A stretch of 64,000 nt of DNA from Vibrio fortis (lineage in GTDB: Bacteria; Pseudomonadota; Gammaproteobacteria; Enterobacterales; Vibrionaceae). Location: positions 161,967 through 225,966 of the forward strand of contig NZ_JFFR01000009.1 in the NCBI RefSeq assembly GCF_000695685.1, given 5' to 3'. How positions within the stretch are numbered: position 1 is the first letter of the stretch; every line of letters starts with the position of its first letter. The position numbers and the translations under genes were made by a program. Positions 25,861 to 35,235 of the stretch are shown here, piece after piece. The notes below the pieces were generated by a model. The model made no database searches. It saw only the letters and a program-made list of their open reading frames with translations, and was not told the DNA's origin.

Positions 25861-28741
25861 CTTTCTCTATGTGTTGTGGCGTATCAACGTCACTGTGTTG
25901 CTCTGGCTCAAGAAAGGCATCGGCATAACGTTTGTAGATGTCCTTCTCTAAAAACAGCAAATAAAGCTTAGGGTCAATATGTCCAGTGGTCGCCATACGA
26001 GTCATGATTTTTAAAGACTCTTCTAGGCTTTTGCCATGTTTATAAGGGCGATCACTGGAGGTCAATGCCTCGAACACATCGGCAATCGCGACCACTTTGG
26101 CTTGGATAGAGAGTTCGTCATCGTCCAATCCAAATGGGTAGCCTTTGCCATCGATTCGTTCATGATGATAACTGGCGATCTTTGGAATCTCTTTAAGGTG
26201 CTCAGGGTAGGGGAGCTTATTGAGCATCACCGACGTTTGGATAATATGATCGTTAATCATAAAGCGCTCTTCTGGGGTTAAGGTGCCGCTGCGCACTTTA
26301 AGGTTATAAAGCTCTCCTCGGTTGTATTTTAACTCTCCAGGTTTGAGTACATAGTCTTCTTGCCATAGGTCTTGTGGGCTTAGACCTTTCTCCCACGGCA
26401 CACAGTGCTGGGGTTTGTTTGCGAGCAGTGGTTCCATTACAGGTAATTCGGGCTCTTGCTCATAACGAATCTTTTCTGTCCAAGCTATGCCGACTTGATC
26501 ACTGAGCGTGCGTTTCCATTTGTGCTTAGCGATTTCATCGAGTCGAGCTTGGTTCTCTTCCTCCATTCTCTCTGAACCGATGTTACATTGAGCGACAAAA
26601 GTGAAATCTTCATCGAGTTGTTGATGTTTACTTTTCAGTTTCTCTAGCTCTGTTTCTGGAAGTGAACCATTGGCGACGGCTTTCCAGTAGTCGGTTTCTG
26701 CTTGTTGCTTGAGAAGCTCAAAGCGCATTCTGATTTCATGAATTCGGTCATAAAGGGTTTCGAGTTTGGTGGCTTTGTCGACTACATACTCTGGCGTTGT
26801 TACCTTACCGCAGTCATGCAGCCACGAAGCTAAGCTCAATGCTTCCCACTGTTTTTTGTCCAGCGCAAACAGTGGGTAGTAACGGTCATCCTTAATCGCT
26901 GCTTCGGTTAGCCATTGGGTGAGCTCAGGGACACGCTGACAGTGTCCGCCTGTGTATGGCGACTTGGTATCGATAGCCGAAGCGATCAGCTCGATGAAGG
27001 CGTTGAGCATCTCTTTCTGCTGTTGCATTTGGTCAATGTTGTCTTTGGCAATTTCAGCAAAGCTCAACAGCTCGCGAAGAAAGGCGTGTTTATCTGACTG
27101 CATTTTTGATATTGCACGCTCGTAACCGATGATCACAATGCCGACGAGTTGCTTCTCTCGATTAAGAAGCGGGAAGAAGTACAGATCTGAGTTGAAAATC
27201 GTGGCGTGATACTGGTTTAGTGCATTTTCGCTTCTATCGAGATGGACCACTTCACCCATTTTCAGTTTCGCAAGCAGCCAGGGTGTATCCTTAACAAACT
27301 CGTTGAGGTCAGCCTTAAATGGGATGATGGCGTGATTGGCCGCAATCTCAAACTGCTTTTGCTTATTATCGTAGGCATACAACAAGATGGTTTCGGCTTT
27401 AGTGATTAGGTAGCTCTGGTGGGCAATGGTTTTGGCCAAAACAGAGAAGTCTTGATTGCCTGCGGTATCACGCAGCAGGGCAATTAGATCATGCAGCGTA
27501 TGTTCCATGAGCTCGATGGAGTGGGCCAAATTCGCCACTTCGTTGATCATGCTCTTAGGGTAGTGGGTACGTTTAAAATCGAAGCGCGCGATGTTATGCG
27601 TCAACTCCATCAGCTTTTTGATTGGCATAGAGAGGCGATTTGCGACAACCCATACCAACCCAAAACAGATGAACAGAAGAATGATGGCAACGGTGACTTG
27701 CCTATCCCTCATCGATATTAAGTCGGCAAGTAAATCGGTGTGAGGCGTCGCTTCGGCGAGAAACAGGGTGACATTAGCGGTGAGCTCTACAGGCGTTAGC
27801 GTTAATGCCCAGGCATTGAGGTTGTATTCCACACTCTGAATGCTCTGCTTGGTAGCTCTGTTATCGCTTAAAAGCGGAGCAAGCACTGTCTCTTTAAGCA
27901 CATTATTGGCTTCGCGAGAATTAAATCGCATTGGACTGGTGATCGGCGCAACAGCATCGAGGTCGAGTTGGTGATGCCCGAGTAAGTTCAGATGACGGTC
28001 AAACAGCGCCAAGCGGCTTTGATCCGAAAAGGCGAGGTCGCCAATCTGCGCAGATAGGGAATTGAGCGTAAAATCTGCACCAATCACATACTGCTGGTCA
28101 CTGGATCGTCTAGAGAGAGTGATCCCAGGCGTCTTGAGGAAGAAGAACTGATATGGTTCAGATAGCTGGATGGAACCGTCTCGCTTTGCATTGATAAACC
28201 AAGGTCTAGTTCTTGGGTCGAAGAGGTCTTGTCCGGTCTCCTTTTGGCTAATGATTTGGTGTGCGCCGTCTAGAAAGGTGATTCGTGTTAGGCCGTTGGT
28301 GGCGGTTTCGGTCACCATCATGGTCGCTTTGGAAGGCGCACTATGTTCTTGACGTTGTTTGTTGGTCTTTATCGGGCGGAACAGTTTGAAGTCACCATTT
28401 TCTGAGCCGTAAAACAGAGCAACTAAGCTTGGGCTCTGCTGAAAGATAAGGTCCAGAGATGAGAGCCAAGCATGGTACTCATTTTGAGTCGTGTCATGGG
28501 TAATAAAAGGGCTGACGGCCAATACGTTGAGCGCTGTGACCACGGGTGCGACCGATTGTTTAAACACTAGCTCAAGCTTGTTGCTGTGTTCCTGGCTGAC
28601 TTCTTCAATGGTTCCAAGAAGCAGTTGCTGAGAGTGCTTGTAACTCATTGTGATTAATACAGTTCCGACAATACTGGTCATGACCAAAAATAGCGTCGTG
28701 ATATGAATGCTTAAGGGGTAACGTTTTTTTCTCATTCGCAA
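25832..28741 (-). CDS. HD-GYP cyclic-di-GMP phosphodiesterase with sensor, HAMP and GAF-like regions
   Basis: Membrane-bound signalling protein of 969 residues that probably degrades cyclic di-GMP. Order: membrane span ~11-33, extracytoplasmic Cache-like sensor to ~345, second span ~347-367, HAMP ~368-420, GAF-like region ~430-600, and HD-GYP. The catalytic pieces are GGHCQRVPEL, HDCGKV and HHERIDGKGYP (859-869). Between HDCGKV and the usual lysine-bearing loop there is an insertion of about 150 residues rich in charged residues, not found in the minimal HD-GYP domain. The 3' end overlaps the DMT gene by 29 bases. Confidence 0.88.
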   Translation of the reverse strand: MRMRKKRYPLSIHITTLFLVMTSIVGTVLITMSYKHSQQLLLGTIEEVSQEHSNKLELVFKQSVAPVVTALNVLAVSPFITHDTTQNEYHAWLSSLDLIFQQSPSLVALFYGSENGDFKLFRPIKTNKQRQEHSAPSKATMMVTETATNGLTRITFLDGAHQIISQKETGQDLFDPRTRPWFINAKRDGSIQLSEPYQFFFLKTPGITLSRRSSDQQYVIGADFTLNSLSAQIGDLAFSDQSRLALFDRHLNLLGHHQLDLDAVAPITSPMRFNSREANNVLKETVLAPLLSDNRATKQSIQSVEYNLNAWALTLTPVELTANVTLFLAEATPHTDLLADLISMRDRQVTVAIILLFICFGLVWVVANRLSMPIKKLMELTHNIARFDFKRTHYPKSMINEVANLAHSIELMEHTLHDLIALLRDTAGNQDFSVLAKTIAHQSYLITKAETILLYAYDNKQKQFEIAANHAIIPFKADLNEFVKDTPWLLAKLKMGEVVHLDRSENALNQYHATIFNSDLYFFPLLNREKQLVGIVIIGYERAISKMQSDKHAFLRELLSFAEIAKDNIDQMQQQKEMLNAFIELIASAIDTKSPYTGGHCQRVPELTQWLTEAAIKDDRYYPLFALDKKQWEALSLASWLHDCGKVTTPEYVVDKATKLETLYDRIHEIRMRFELLKQQAETDYWKAVANGSLPETELEKLKSKHQQLDEDFTFVAQCNIGSERMEEENQARLDEIAKHKWKRTLSDQVGIAWTEKIRYEQEPELPVMEPLLANKPQHCVPWEKGLSPQDLWQEDYVLKPGELKYNRGELYNLKVRSGTLTPEERFMINDHIIQTSVMLNKLPYPEHLKEIPKIASYHHERIDGKGYPFGLDDDELSIQAKVVAIADVFEALTSSDRPYKHGKSLEESLKIMTRMATTGHIDPKLYLLFLEKDIYKRYADAFLEPEQHSDVDTPQHIEKVRAYIRSLF

Positions 28742-28892
28742 TTACCAATCGAGTGACTGGTTTAAGTATTGTAGAAGCTGAAAAGGTTGCAAAAAAATGA
28801 CTTAACTAAAGCATCATCGGTATGCTAATTGTCACTTTGAGCTGATAGACTGATTACAGCATCAAGATAAGAGTTCGGAGTGAAGCGCAAAG

Positions 28893-29639
28893 ATGAAATT
28901 ACAAGTTGATACCCACACCCATACCTACGCCAGTGGCCACGCATACAGCACCTTAATTGAGAATGCTAAAGCAGCCAGTGAGCGAGGTCTTGCGATGTTT
29001 TGTACGACGGATCACTCAGAATCTATGCCGGGCGCGCCTCACTACTGGTTTTTCAGCAACCAGCGTATTCTTCCTCGCTTTATTGAGGGTGTCGCCATTA
29101 TCCGCGGCGTTGAATCGAATATCATGAATACGGACGGTGAGATTGACGTACACCCAAGTGTAGATAAGAACCTCGATTGGGCTATTGCAAGCTTTCATGA
29201 ACCAGTTTTCCGCCCTGCAGATAAAGCGGCTCATACTTTGGCGCTGATTAACGTGATCAAGGCTGGCCGTATTGATGCGCTCGGACATTTAGGTAATCCG
29301 AACTTTGACTTTGATTTTGAAGCCGTGATTGATTGTGCGGTTGAGCACAATGTCGCTATCGAGATCAATAACACTACGCTGAAAGGTAATAGCCGTATTG
29401 GTAGTGTTGAGCGTTGTTATGAAATCGCCAAAATTGCCAAGGCAAAAGGGGCATACATCACAACCGGTAGCGATGCGCACTTTTGTGTGGATGTCGGGGG
29501 CTTAGATCTCGTGTCGCAACTGCTTGATGAAGTCGGTATGCCGCCAGAGCAAGTGATTACGCATTCGCCTAGCCAGTTTCTGCGCTTTTTAGCACTGCGT
29601 GGCCGCAATGAGATCCCAGAATATTCAGATCTTGTTTAA
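28893..29639 (+). CDS. ycdX: PHP-domain phosphatase YcdX
   Basis: PHP-family metallohydrolase with a trinuclear zinc site; the E. coli homologue supports swarming. Metal ligands are visible in [11 protein letters not shown] near the start, TTDHSES, GVESNI, SFHEP, HLGNP and SDAH near the C-terminus. At 248 residues it matches E. coli YcdX (245). It lies alone between divergent HD-GYP and the cytochrome b562 gene. Confidence 0.9.
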   Translation: MKLQVDTHTHTYASGHAYSTLIENAKAASERGLAMFCTTDHSESMPGAPHYWFFSNQRILPRFIEGVAIIRGVESNIMNTDGEIDVHPSVDKNLDWAIASFHEPVFRPADKAAHTLALINVIKAGRIDALGHLGNPNFDFDFEAVIDCAVEHNVAIEINNTTLKGNSRIGSVERCYEIAKIAKAKGAYITTGSDAHFCVDVGGLDLVSQLLDEVGMPPEQVITHSPSQFLRFLALRGRNEIPEYSDLV

Positions 29640-29769
29640 GAGAATGTCGGCGGGTTTGCATTTCGTCACAATCATTTTTTGTGTGTGCAGAATTTTTGTA
29701 TAAACTAGCGCTCACAAATAAAGTCATAAGCACCGTAAACAAAAAGGTGTATCTTCAACTGGAGAAACA

Positions 29770-30165
29770 ATGAAAACTCGCTCAATTCTTTTATCTGGCC
29801 TGATTGCGGCCTCGGTGATGTCGGCATCAGCGTTTGCAAGCGTAGACCTCAAGAAAAACATGCAAGAAATGAAGCTTGCGTTCAAACAAGCTGCAGAAGC
29901 TCAAAGCATTGAAGAGATGCAAAAGCCAATGGTACGTCTAGATACTTTGGTTGCTGAGTTGAAAACGGGTTCTTACCCTGCGGAGAAAGAGCAAAACTTC
30001 ATGGAAGGTTTCTCTAAGATCCAAGCATCAATTGACTCGATTGAGCAAAAGCTAGAACAAGGTCAATTCGAAGAAGCGAAGCAAGAGCTACGCACGATTG
30101 ATGGCCTACGTGAGCAATACCACGAGAAGCGTAACCCAAGTATCTGGAGCAAGCTATTCGGCTAA
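29770..30165 (+). CDS. cybC: Cytochrome b562 family protein
   Basis: Periplasmic four-helix heme protein, possibly an electron shuttle. The signal peptide is residues 1-23 (cleavage after SAFA). The axial heme ligands fall where E. coli cytochrome b562 has Met7 and His102: Met31 in KKNMQEM (mature position 8) and His118 in QYHEKR. No CxxCH is present, so heme would be non-covalent. At 131 residues it matches CybC (128). ACTGGAGAAAC provides the ribosome site. It is a single gene closed by a terminator. Confidence 0.88.
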   Translation: MKTRSILLSGLIAASVMSASAFASVDLKKNMQEMKLAFKQAAEAQSIEEMQKPMVRLDTLVAELKTGSYPAEKEQNFMEGFSKIQASIDSIEQKLEQGQFEEAKQELRTIDGLREQYHEKRNPSIWSKLFG

Positions 30166-30225
30166 CCTTTTGATGCTCCGCTCTGAGAGTATCCCTTAGG
30201 TCATACAGAATTTTAAACGCCACAC

Positions 30226-30252
30226 CAGCTTTCATTGGTGTGGCGTTTTTAT
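30226..30252 (+). terminator. Terminator after cybC
   Basis: AACGCCACACCA and TGGTGTGGCGTT around a short loop, followed by TTTTATTT. Confidence 0.88.
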
Positions 30253-30306
30253 TTCGAGCTAACTGACTATGTGAATGATATCAATAATGTGCGTTAGCTT
30301 AGGTTT

Positions 30307-30362
30307 TTAACATAATGTTAATTAATCCGTTTAAACGCCTATTTAGCTGATTCATAATGTTA
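30307..30362 (+). promoter_or_regulatory. Repeated CATAATGTTA element before the DUF2946-PepSY pair
   Basis: CATAATGTTA occurs at 30311-30320 and 30353-30362, 42 bases apart (about four helix turns). The first copy lies in the perfect palindrome TTAACATAATGTTAA (30307-30321). This suggests two operator sites for an unidentified regulator of the next genes. The pattern does not match Fur. Confidence 0.45.
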
Positions 30363-30397
30363 GAAATTTATAAACCTTATTTATAGATTCGTACTAG

Positions 30398-30748
30398 ATG
30401 CGTCAAACGTCGTTCAATTATTCCATGCTATGGGCTACCGCTTTAAGCTGGACGCTCATTACACTGATGCCTGTTATCAATGCTCATGGTAACAGCGCAG
30501 GCGTGTGGGCGACGTTATGTACGGTTAATGGGTTTGAGCTAGTACAAGTTGAAGAAGGTGAGCCGCAAACACACAATGGTAAGCCGTGTCCTTTTAGCCA
30601 TTTTTCTAGCTTCCATCACGATGAAATTCCAACTGCACTACTGACAACTCGACTGAGTTTGATTGTCTCAGACAGCTACGCTTTTTTGGCTCTAAGCGAG
30701 GCTTTTAAGAGACACTCTCCCAGAGGCCCACCTCAAGCTATTTCCTAA
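30398..30748 (+). CDS. DUF2946 family protein
   Basis: Small exported or membrane protein with a signal-like N-terminus (MLWATALSWTLITLMPVINA) and a conserved cysteine (ATLCTVNG). A second segment carries C, H and H residues (CPFSHFSSFHHDE), and the C-terminus ends in the SPRGPP pattern typical of DUF2946. Function is unknown; these proteins commonly sit beside metal or PepSY genes, and the Cys/His content suggests metal binding. The start context is weak. It precedes a PepSY-TM protein by 108 bases, probably in one operon. Confidence 0.72.
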   Translation: MRQTSFNYSMLWATALSWTLITLMPVINAHGNSAGVWATLCTVNGFELVQVEEGEPQTHNGKPCPFSHFSSFHHDEIPTALLTTRLSLIVSDSYAFLALSEAFKRHSPRGPPQAIS

Positions 30749-30856
30749 CCTAAATAACAACAAATAAAACAACACAGTAAAGTTAACCTGCTCACACCTT
30801 TCCTCACTTTCTGATGACCTCAGAAGGTGTTTTGGTGCGTGCAAAAGGAAATATCA

Positions 30857-32281
30857 ATGTCGAGAATTGAATCTCAACCTGCCGCTCCGGCTCGAAGTAA
30901 AACCCTCTATTTTTTGACTTGGCGATGGCACTTCTACGCAGGCCTGTTCGTTATCCCATTTATGTTGATGCTGAGTATAACTGGGCTGGTGATGCTACTT
31001 GATGACGAGCTTGAAAGTGCTCTTTATTCAGAAGCACTTATCGTTCAAAGCAGTGCCACTGACGCTATGGTACCGATTGGCGACCAGTTAAATGCGGTTA
31101 AAGCGCAGTACCCTGATGGAGCTGTCACTCAGTTCATTACCGCAAAGTCTGAAAGCTTACCAAGTTGTTTCTCGGTCAACTTGTCTGACGGCCGATCGGT
31201 TTTCGCCACTGTCGATCCATACTCTGGAGATGTAATCGGTGAGATCCCACGCAGCGAGAGTTGGTATCAGCTGGCAAATGAAATACATGGCACCTTGCTA
31301 GTAGGGGATTGGGGCGACTATTTGATCGAGGTAGCAAGCAGTCTCTCTATCCTTCTTTTGGTTTCGGGTATCTATTTATGGCTACCGCGTGGCAATGCAA
31401 CTAAAGCTGGGTTCTTAAAGATTCGTTTCTCATCTGGAACTCGTATTCTGATGCGCGATTTACACGCGAATCTTGGTGGTACTCTGTCTCTAGTTCTGTT
31501 GCTGTTCCTTCTCTCCGGTCTTGCTTGGGCTGGTTTTTGGGGCGGTAAAATGGTTCAGGCTTGGAGCAGTTTTCCTGCGCAATTGTGGGATGATGTACCA
31601 CTGTCGGATAAAACGCATGCTTCTCTGAACCATGGTTCTGAAGAAGAATTACCTTGGAATTTAGAGCAAACGCCACTCCCGGAATCGCACGATCACTCGG
31701 CAATGGCAGACGAGCATAGCCACCATGATGCCTCCACAGTGAGCATTTCGCTTGAGGAAGTTATGCAAACCGCGTCTAGATTGGGTTTCACCTATTATCG
31801 CGTCAATTTCCCGCGCTCTGAAACAGGGGTGTATACCATCACCGCCAATACCATGGGTGGCGATATTGTCGACCCGAGGAAAGACCGAACAACTCACCTA
31901 GACCAATACTCAGGTCGTATTCTCGGAGAGGTGACGTGGAGCGATTATAACGTGATGGCAAAGACGCTCGCTGTTGGTATCTCTCTTCACCAAGGGGACA
32001 TCAGTATCGTGAACAAAATCCTAAACGTTCTGTTCTGCTTGGCCTTCATTGCAGTGTCGATCACTGGCGCAGTCATGTGGTGGATGCGTCGCCCTGCGGG
32101 TAAAGGAAAGTTGGGAGTGCCGCCTAAGTTTGAAGACGCAGGTATTTGGAAAGCGGGCTTGGTGACTGTGGTTCTTATTTCTGTGCTGTTCCCGCTAGCC
32201 GGAGCAACGATAGTCATCGCGATGTTACTTGACTGGCTGCTGTTCTCACGTGTTGAAAGATTGAGGATGGCTCTGAGCTAG
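30857..32281 (+). CDS. PepSY-associated membrane protein
   Basis: Inner-membrane protein of the PepSY-TM family, often described as iron-regulated and linked to siderophore or metal reduction. Four predicted spans lie near residues 30-55, 155-180, 200-225 and 395-420, with a large periplasmic part between them. The segment SHDHSAMADEHSHHDAS near residue 280 is rich in His and Asp and could bind metal. The ATG at 30857 is preceded by AAAGGAA; an upstream in-frame start adds ten unlikely residues. Length is 474 residues. It follows the DUF2946 gene. Confidence 0.83.
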   Translation: MSRIESQPAAPARSKTLYFLTWRWHFYAGLFVIPFMLMLSITGLVMLLDDELESALYSEALIVQSSATDAMVPIGDQLNAVKAQYPDGAVTQFITAKSESLPSCFSVNLSDGRSVFATVDPYSGDVIGEIPRSESWYQLANEIHGTLLVGDWGDYLIEVASSLSILLLVSGIYLWLPRGNATKAGFLKIRFSSGTRILMRDLHANLGGTLSLVLLLFLLSGLAWAGFWGGKMVQAWSSFPAQLWDDVPLSDKTHASLNHGSEEELPWNLEQTPLPESHDHSAMADEHSHHDASTVSISLEEVMQTASRLGFTYYRVNFPRSETGVYTITANTMGGDIVDPRKDRTTHLDQYSGRILGEVTWSDYNVMAKTLAVGISLHQGDISIVNKILNVLFCLAFIAVSITGAVMWWMRRPAGKGKLGVPPKFEDAGIWKAGLVTVVLISVLFPLAGATIVIAMLLDWLLFSRVERLRMALS

Positions 32282-32304
32282 ATGGCTTTAAGCTAGATGG
32301 AACG

Positions 32305-32339
32305 CCGCCCCTCGATGCGCATTACTCATCGAGAGGCGG
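32305..32339 (+). terminator. Hairpin after the PepSY gene
   Basis: CCGCCcCTCGATG pairs with CATCGAGaGGCGG with one internal mismatch. The T-run behind it is weak, so termination may be inefficient. Confidence 0.5.
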
Positions 32340-32380
32340 TATATTGATTTAAACGGCTAATGCTATGTATTCGATGGTTT

Positions 32381-32764
32381 TTACGCCTGATAAAGCTCCA
32401 GTGGCAATCCATCAGGGTCTGCGAAAAAGGTAAACTCTCGACCAGTGAACTCATCCACTCGAATGGGTTCGACTTCCACGCCTTTACTTTCTAAATAGCC
32501 TTTCATTTGCTGAACGTCATCGACACAGAAAGCTAAATGTCTTAACCCTTGAGCTTCTGGAAAACTCGGCCTTTCGGGTGCATTTGGGAAGCTGAACAGT
32601 TCAATTTGAGCGCCATTCGGCAATGTTAAGTCGAGTTTGTAAGACTGGCGTGCCTCTCGATAGTTCTCGGCAACAATTTCCAGTTTTAGAATCTCGGTAT
32701 AGAAGCGCTTTGAGACTTGATAATCAGAGCAGATTATTGCCGCGTGATGGATTCCTTTCAGCAT
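32381..32764 (-). CDS. VOC-family metalloenzyme, YaeR-like
   Basis: Vicinal-oxygen-chelate (glyoxalase-like) protein of 127 residues, with two beta-alpha-beta-beta-beta modules. Probable metal ligands are His6/His7 in GIHHAAI, Glu in QIELFSF, His in LRHLAF and Glu in LPLELYQ. The reaction is unknown; the family includes glyoxalase I-like lyases, dioxygenases and resistance proteins. Its start codon overlaps the stop of the LysR gene upstream, indicating cotranscription and coupled translation. Confidence 0.87.
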   Translation of the reverse strand: MLKGIHHAAIICSDYQVSKRFYTEILKLEIVAENYREARQSYKLDLTLPNGAQIELFSFPNAPERPSFPEAQGLRHLAFCVDDVQQMKGYLESKGVEVEPIRVDEFTGREFTFFADPDGLPLELYQA

Positions 32765-33696
32765 TATTTTGTTTCTCCTGCCAGTTTGTCGCTTAAGTGC
32801 TCCATGGCGTAATCAATGAAAACGCGCAGACGCGCTGGCATGTATTTCGTTTGTGCAAACTGCATTGCGATAGCGCCGTGGTAGTTACTTTTGATTGTCC
32901 AGTCATTGAGAACTTGAACGACGCTTCCTTCAGCGAGCGCATCCTGAATCACGAAGTCGTGGAAGATCCCGATCCCTAATCCTTCTTGTACCCCTTTTAA
33001 ACGCATTTGCGAGTGGTTTACTGCGTAGCGTCCACTGACCGACACCGTGTGGAACTCATCATCTTTAAGGAAATCCCAAATATGGTCTTTGTCGGTCTCC
33101 GCAAGGTACAGACAGTCATGTTGGCTAAGATCTGTCGGATGTGACGGCGTTCCCTTATTCGCAAGGTAATCTGGGCTTGCGCACAATACGAGGTTGGTTT
33201 TGCCTAACTCCTTAAGCACCAAACTCTCATCGGGTTTATCTGTAAGGCGAAACGCGATATCAATTCCCTGACGCAGAATGTCGATGTCCCCATCAGCAGC
33301 GCGCAGCTTTAGTTGAATCTCTGGGTATTGATTAAGGAAAGGGACAACGAAGGGTTGCAACACAGAGTTTAAGAAAGCCTCGGGCGCTGCCACGATCAGA
33401 GAACCAGAGGGCTCCGTGTGGTCAGAGGTGGAGAGCTCAACCGCTTGTTGTGCCGCGTTAATCATCACTACGCTTTGGTCGTACACCAGTTGACCTGCCT
33501 GCGTAATGATAAGACTACGAGTAGTGCGTTCAAACAGCTTTACTGACAGGGCTTTTTCCAAACGTGTTATTAGCTTGCTCAGCGCTGATGGCGTCACACC
33601 AAGTTGTTTGGCTGCGGCGGTAAAGCTGCCCTCATTGACCACCAAAATAAAGGAGGCAAGGTCAGGAAGTAGGGCTATCAGTTTTGGGTTGATCAT
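32764..33696 (-). CDS. LysR-family regulator
   Basis: LysR regulator of 310 residues with the helix-turn-helix SFTAAAKQLGVTPSALSKLITRLE near residues 22-45 and the FERTTRSL wing typical of the AaeR/DmlR-like subgroup. It overlaps the VOC gene downstream by one base, an unusual arrangement for a LysR gene, and is divergent from the MFS transporter with a 241-base gap. The divergent MFS gene is therefore a plausible target. Confidence 0.88.
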   Translation of the reverse strand: MINPKLIALLPDLASFILVVNEGSFTAAAKQLGVTPSALSKLITRLEKALSVKLFERTTRSLIITQAGQLVYDQSVVMINAAQQAVELSTSDHTEPSGSLIVAAPEAFLNSVLQPFVVPFLNQYPEIQLKLRAADGDIDILRQGIDIAFRLTDKPDESLVLKELGKTNLVLCASPDYLANKGTPSHPTDLSQHDCLYLAETDKDHIWDFLKDDEFHTVSVSGRYAVNHSQMRLKGVQEGLGIGIFHDFVIQDALAEGSVVQVLNDWTIKSNYHGAIAMQFAQTKYMPARLRVFIDYAMEHLSDKLAGETK

Positions 33697-33937
33697 AACG
33701 TTAGGTACTCGGCCAGTGGGCTGATATTTCTAGAAATCGACAATCAGCATCATACGTCAAACTCCATTCAATATTAAGCGCAGTGTTTTGTGTGGCTTGT
33801 ATCACGTTTTGGTGGCGGATTAAGCAGAAGATTCCGTGTTTTATAAAAACAATTACCGCCTATGTATTTATTCAATCAAATACATATACTGGCTAAATAG
33901 TCATAATTAAATCAGTTGGTTAAGGGAAAGGATATTT

Positions 33938-35182
33938 ATGGATAGATCGGAGAGCTTATTTCAAAAGCAGCGTATAAAACGGTTTAACTTTTCAGTATGG
34001 ACAGTTCTGACTGGAACGTTACTCGCCCGAACAAGCTACTTTATGGCATGGCCTTTTCTGATCGTCTTTCTCTATGAAGATTACGGTGCGTCTGCGATTG
34101 AAGTCGGCACCATGCTAGCGGTATCCGCCGTCGTTGGGGCTGGAACTGGTCTCTACTCGGGTTACCTTTCGGATAAGCTAGGGCGCAAATGGGTCATGGT
34201 GCTAGGCAGTTGGATTGCCTCGATATCCTACACCGGTATCGCACTAGCGAGTGAAGTATGGCAGTTCTATGTGCTGATCATGATGACAGGTTTGATGCGT
34301 CCAATGATTGAAGCACCAGCCAAAGCAGTAATAGGTGACAACCTCAGCGATTTGAAAGATCGTGAGTTAGCGCTAAACATTCGTTACTTCTTACTTAATT
34401 TGGGTGGCGCACTTGGTCCACTGATTGGGATCACTTTGGCGCTTGCCCAGCCACAAAACCTGTTCTTTGTTGCTGGTGGTACTTATGTCGTTTACGGTTT
34501 CTGGCTGCTGTTAGGAATTGAACGCAAGGGCACTTTTACCAAGCCGGATCCCTCTCAACTGCCTAATTTTGCCGCGACGCTTAATGTGATTCGCAAAGAC
34601 AATATTTTTGTAAAACTGATGGTTGCCAACTTCATCATGATGTTTGTCTACGCGCAGGTTGAGTCGTCAATTCCTCAAGTCATCGTGCGCTCTTCCATCA
34701 CTGATGCCGCGCAACTCATTGCTGGGTTAGTGTTGGTGAATACGCTGACGATTATTGTCTTCCAATTTCCAATGCTTAAATGGCTTGAGCATGTGCCGCT
34801 ATTTGTACGAACTCGAATCGGCATGATTTTGATGGCAATTGCACAAATTGGTTTTCTTTTTACACCAAATGATTGGCCACTAGGTTGGGGAATTGCTTGT
34901 TTTATATTAAGTTTAGGAGAAGTGATTGCTTTCCCAACCCTTAATGTACAAATCGATAGAATGGCACCGCCACATCTAAGGGGTTCTTACTTCGGTGCGG
35001 CTGCACTTTACTCTCTTGGCTTTGCTATTGCGCCACTGCTTGGTGGAGTGGTGATAGAGATGTTGAGCGCCTACTGGCTATTTGTGCTCTGCTTCATCCT
35101 ATGTTTGGTGATGATTTGGTTGTACTGGTTGGCAGAACATACCGAAGACAGTGTCGAAAGAGAGCCGATTACCCAGAGCTAG
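33938..35182 (+). CDS. Major facilitator superfamily transporter
   Basis: Twelve-helix inner-membrane transporter of 414 residues. The MFS loop 2-3 motif is visible as GYLSDKLGRKWVM, and an MdtH/YdeE-like pattern follows in the N-terminal half; a drug or metabolite export role is likely but the substrate is unknown. GGAAAGGA precedes the ATG. It is divergent from a LysR gene and is followed 53 bases later by an XRE regulator in the same direction. Confidence 0.84.
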   Translation: MDRSESLFQKQRIKRFNFSVWTVLTGTLLARTSYFMAWPFLIVFLYEDYGASAIEVGTMLAVSAVVGAGTGLYSGYLSDKLGRKWVMVLGSWIASISYTGIALASEVWQFYVLIMMTGLMRPMIEAPAKAVIGDNLSDLKDRELALNIRYFLLNLGGALGPLIGITLALAQPQNLFFVAGGTYVVYGFWLLLGIERKGTFTKPDPSQLPNFAATLNVIRKDNIFVKLMVANFIMMFVYAQVESSIPQVIVRSSITDAAQLIAGLVLVNTLTIIVFQFPMLKWLEHVPLFVRTRIGMILMAIAQIGFLFTPNDWPLGWGIACFILSLGEVIAFPTLNVQIDRMAPPHLRGSYFGAAALYSLGFAIAPLLGGVVIEMLSAYWLFVLCFILCLVMIWLYWLAEHTEDSVEREPITQS

Positions 35183-35235
35183 CCATACAAGCCTTGGGTG
35201 TTAAGCGACAGATAATAACTAAGGCAACGTGAGTT

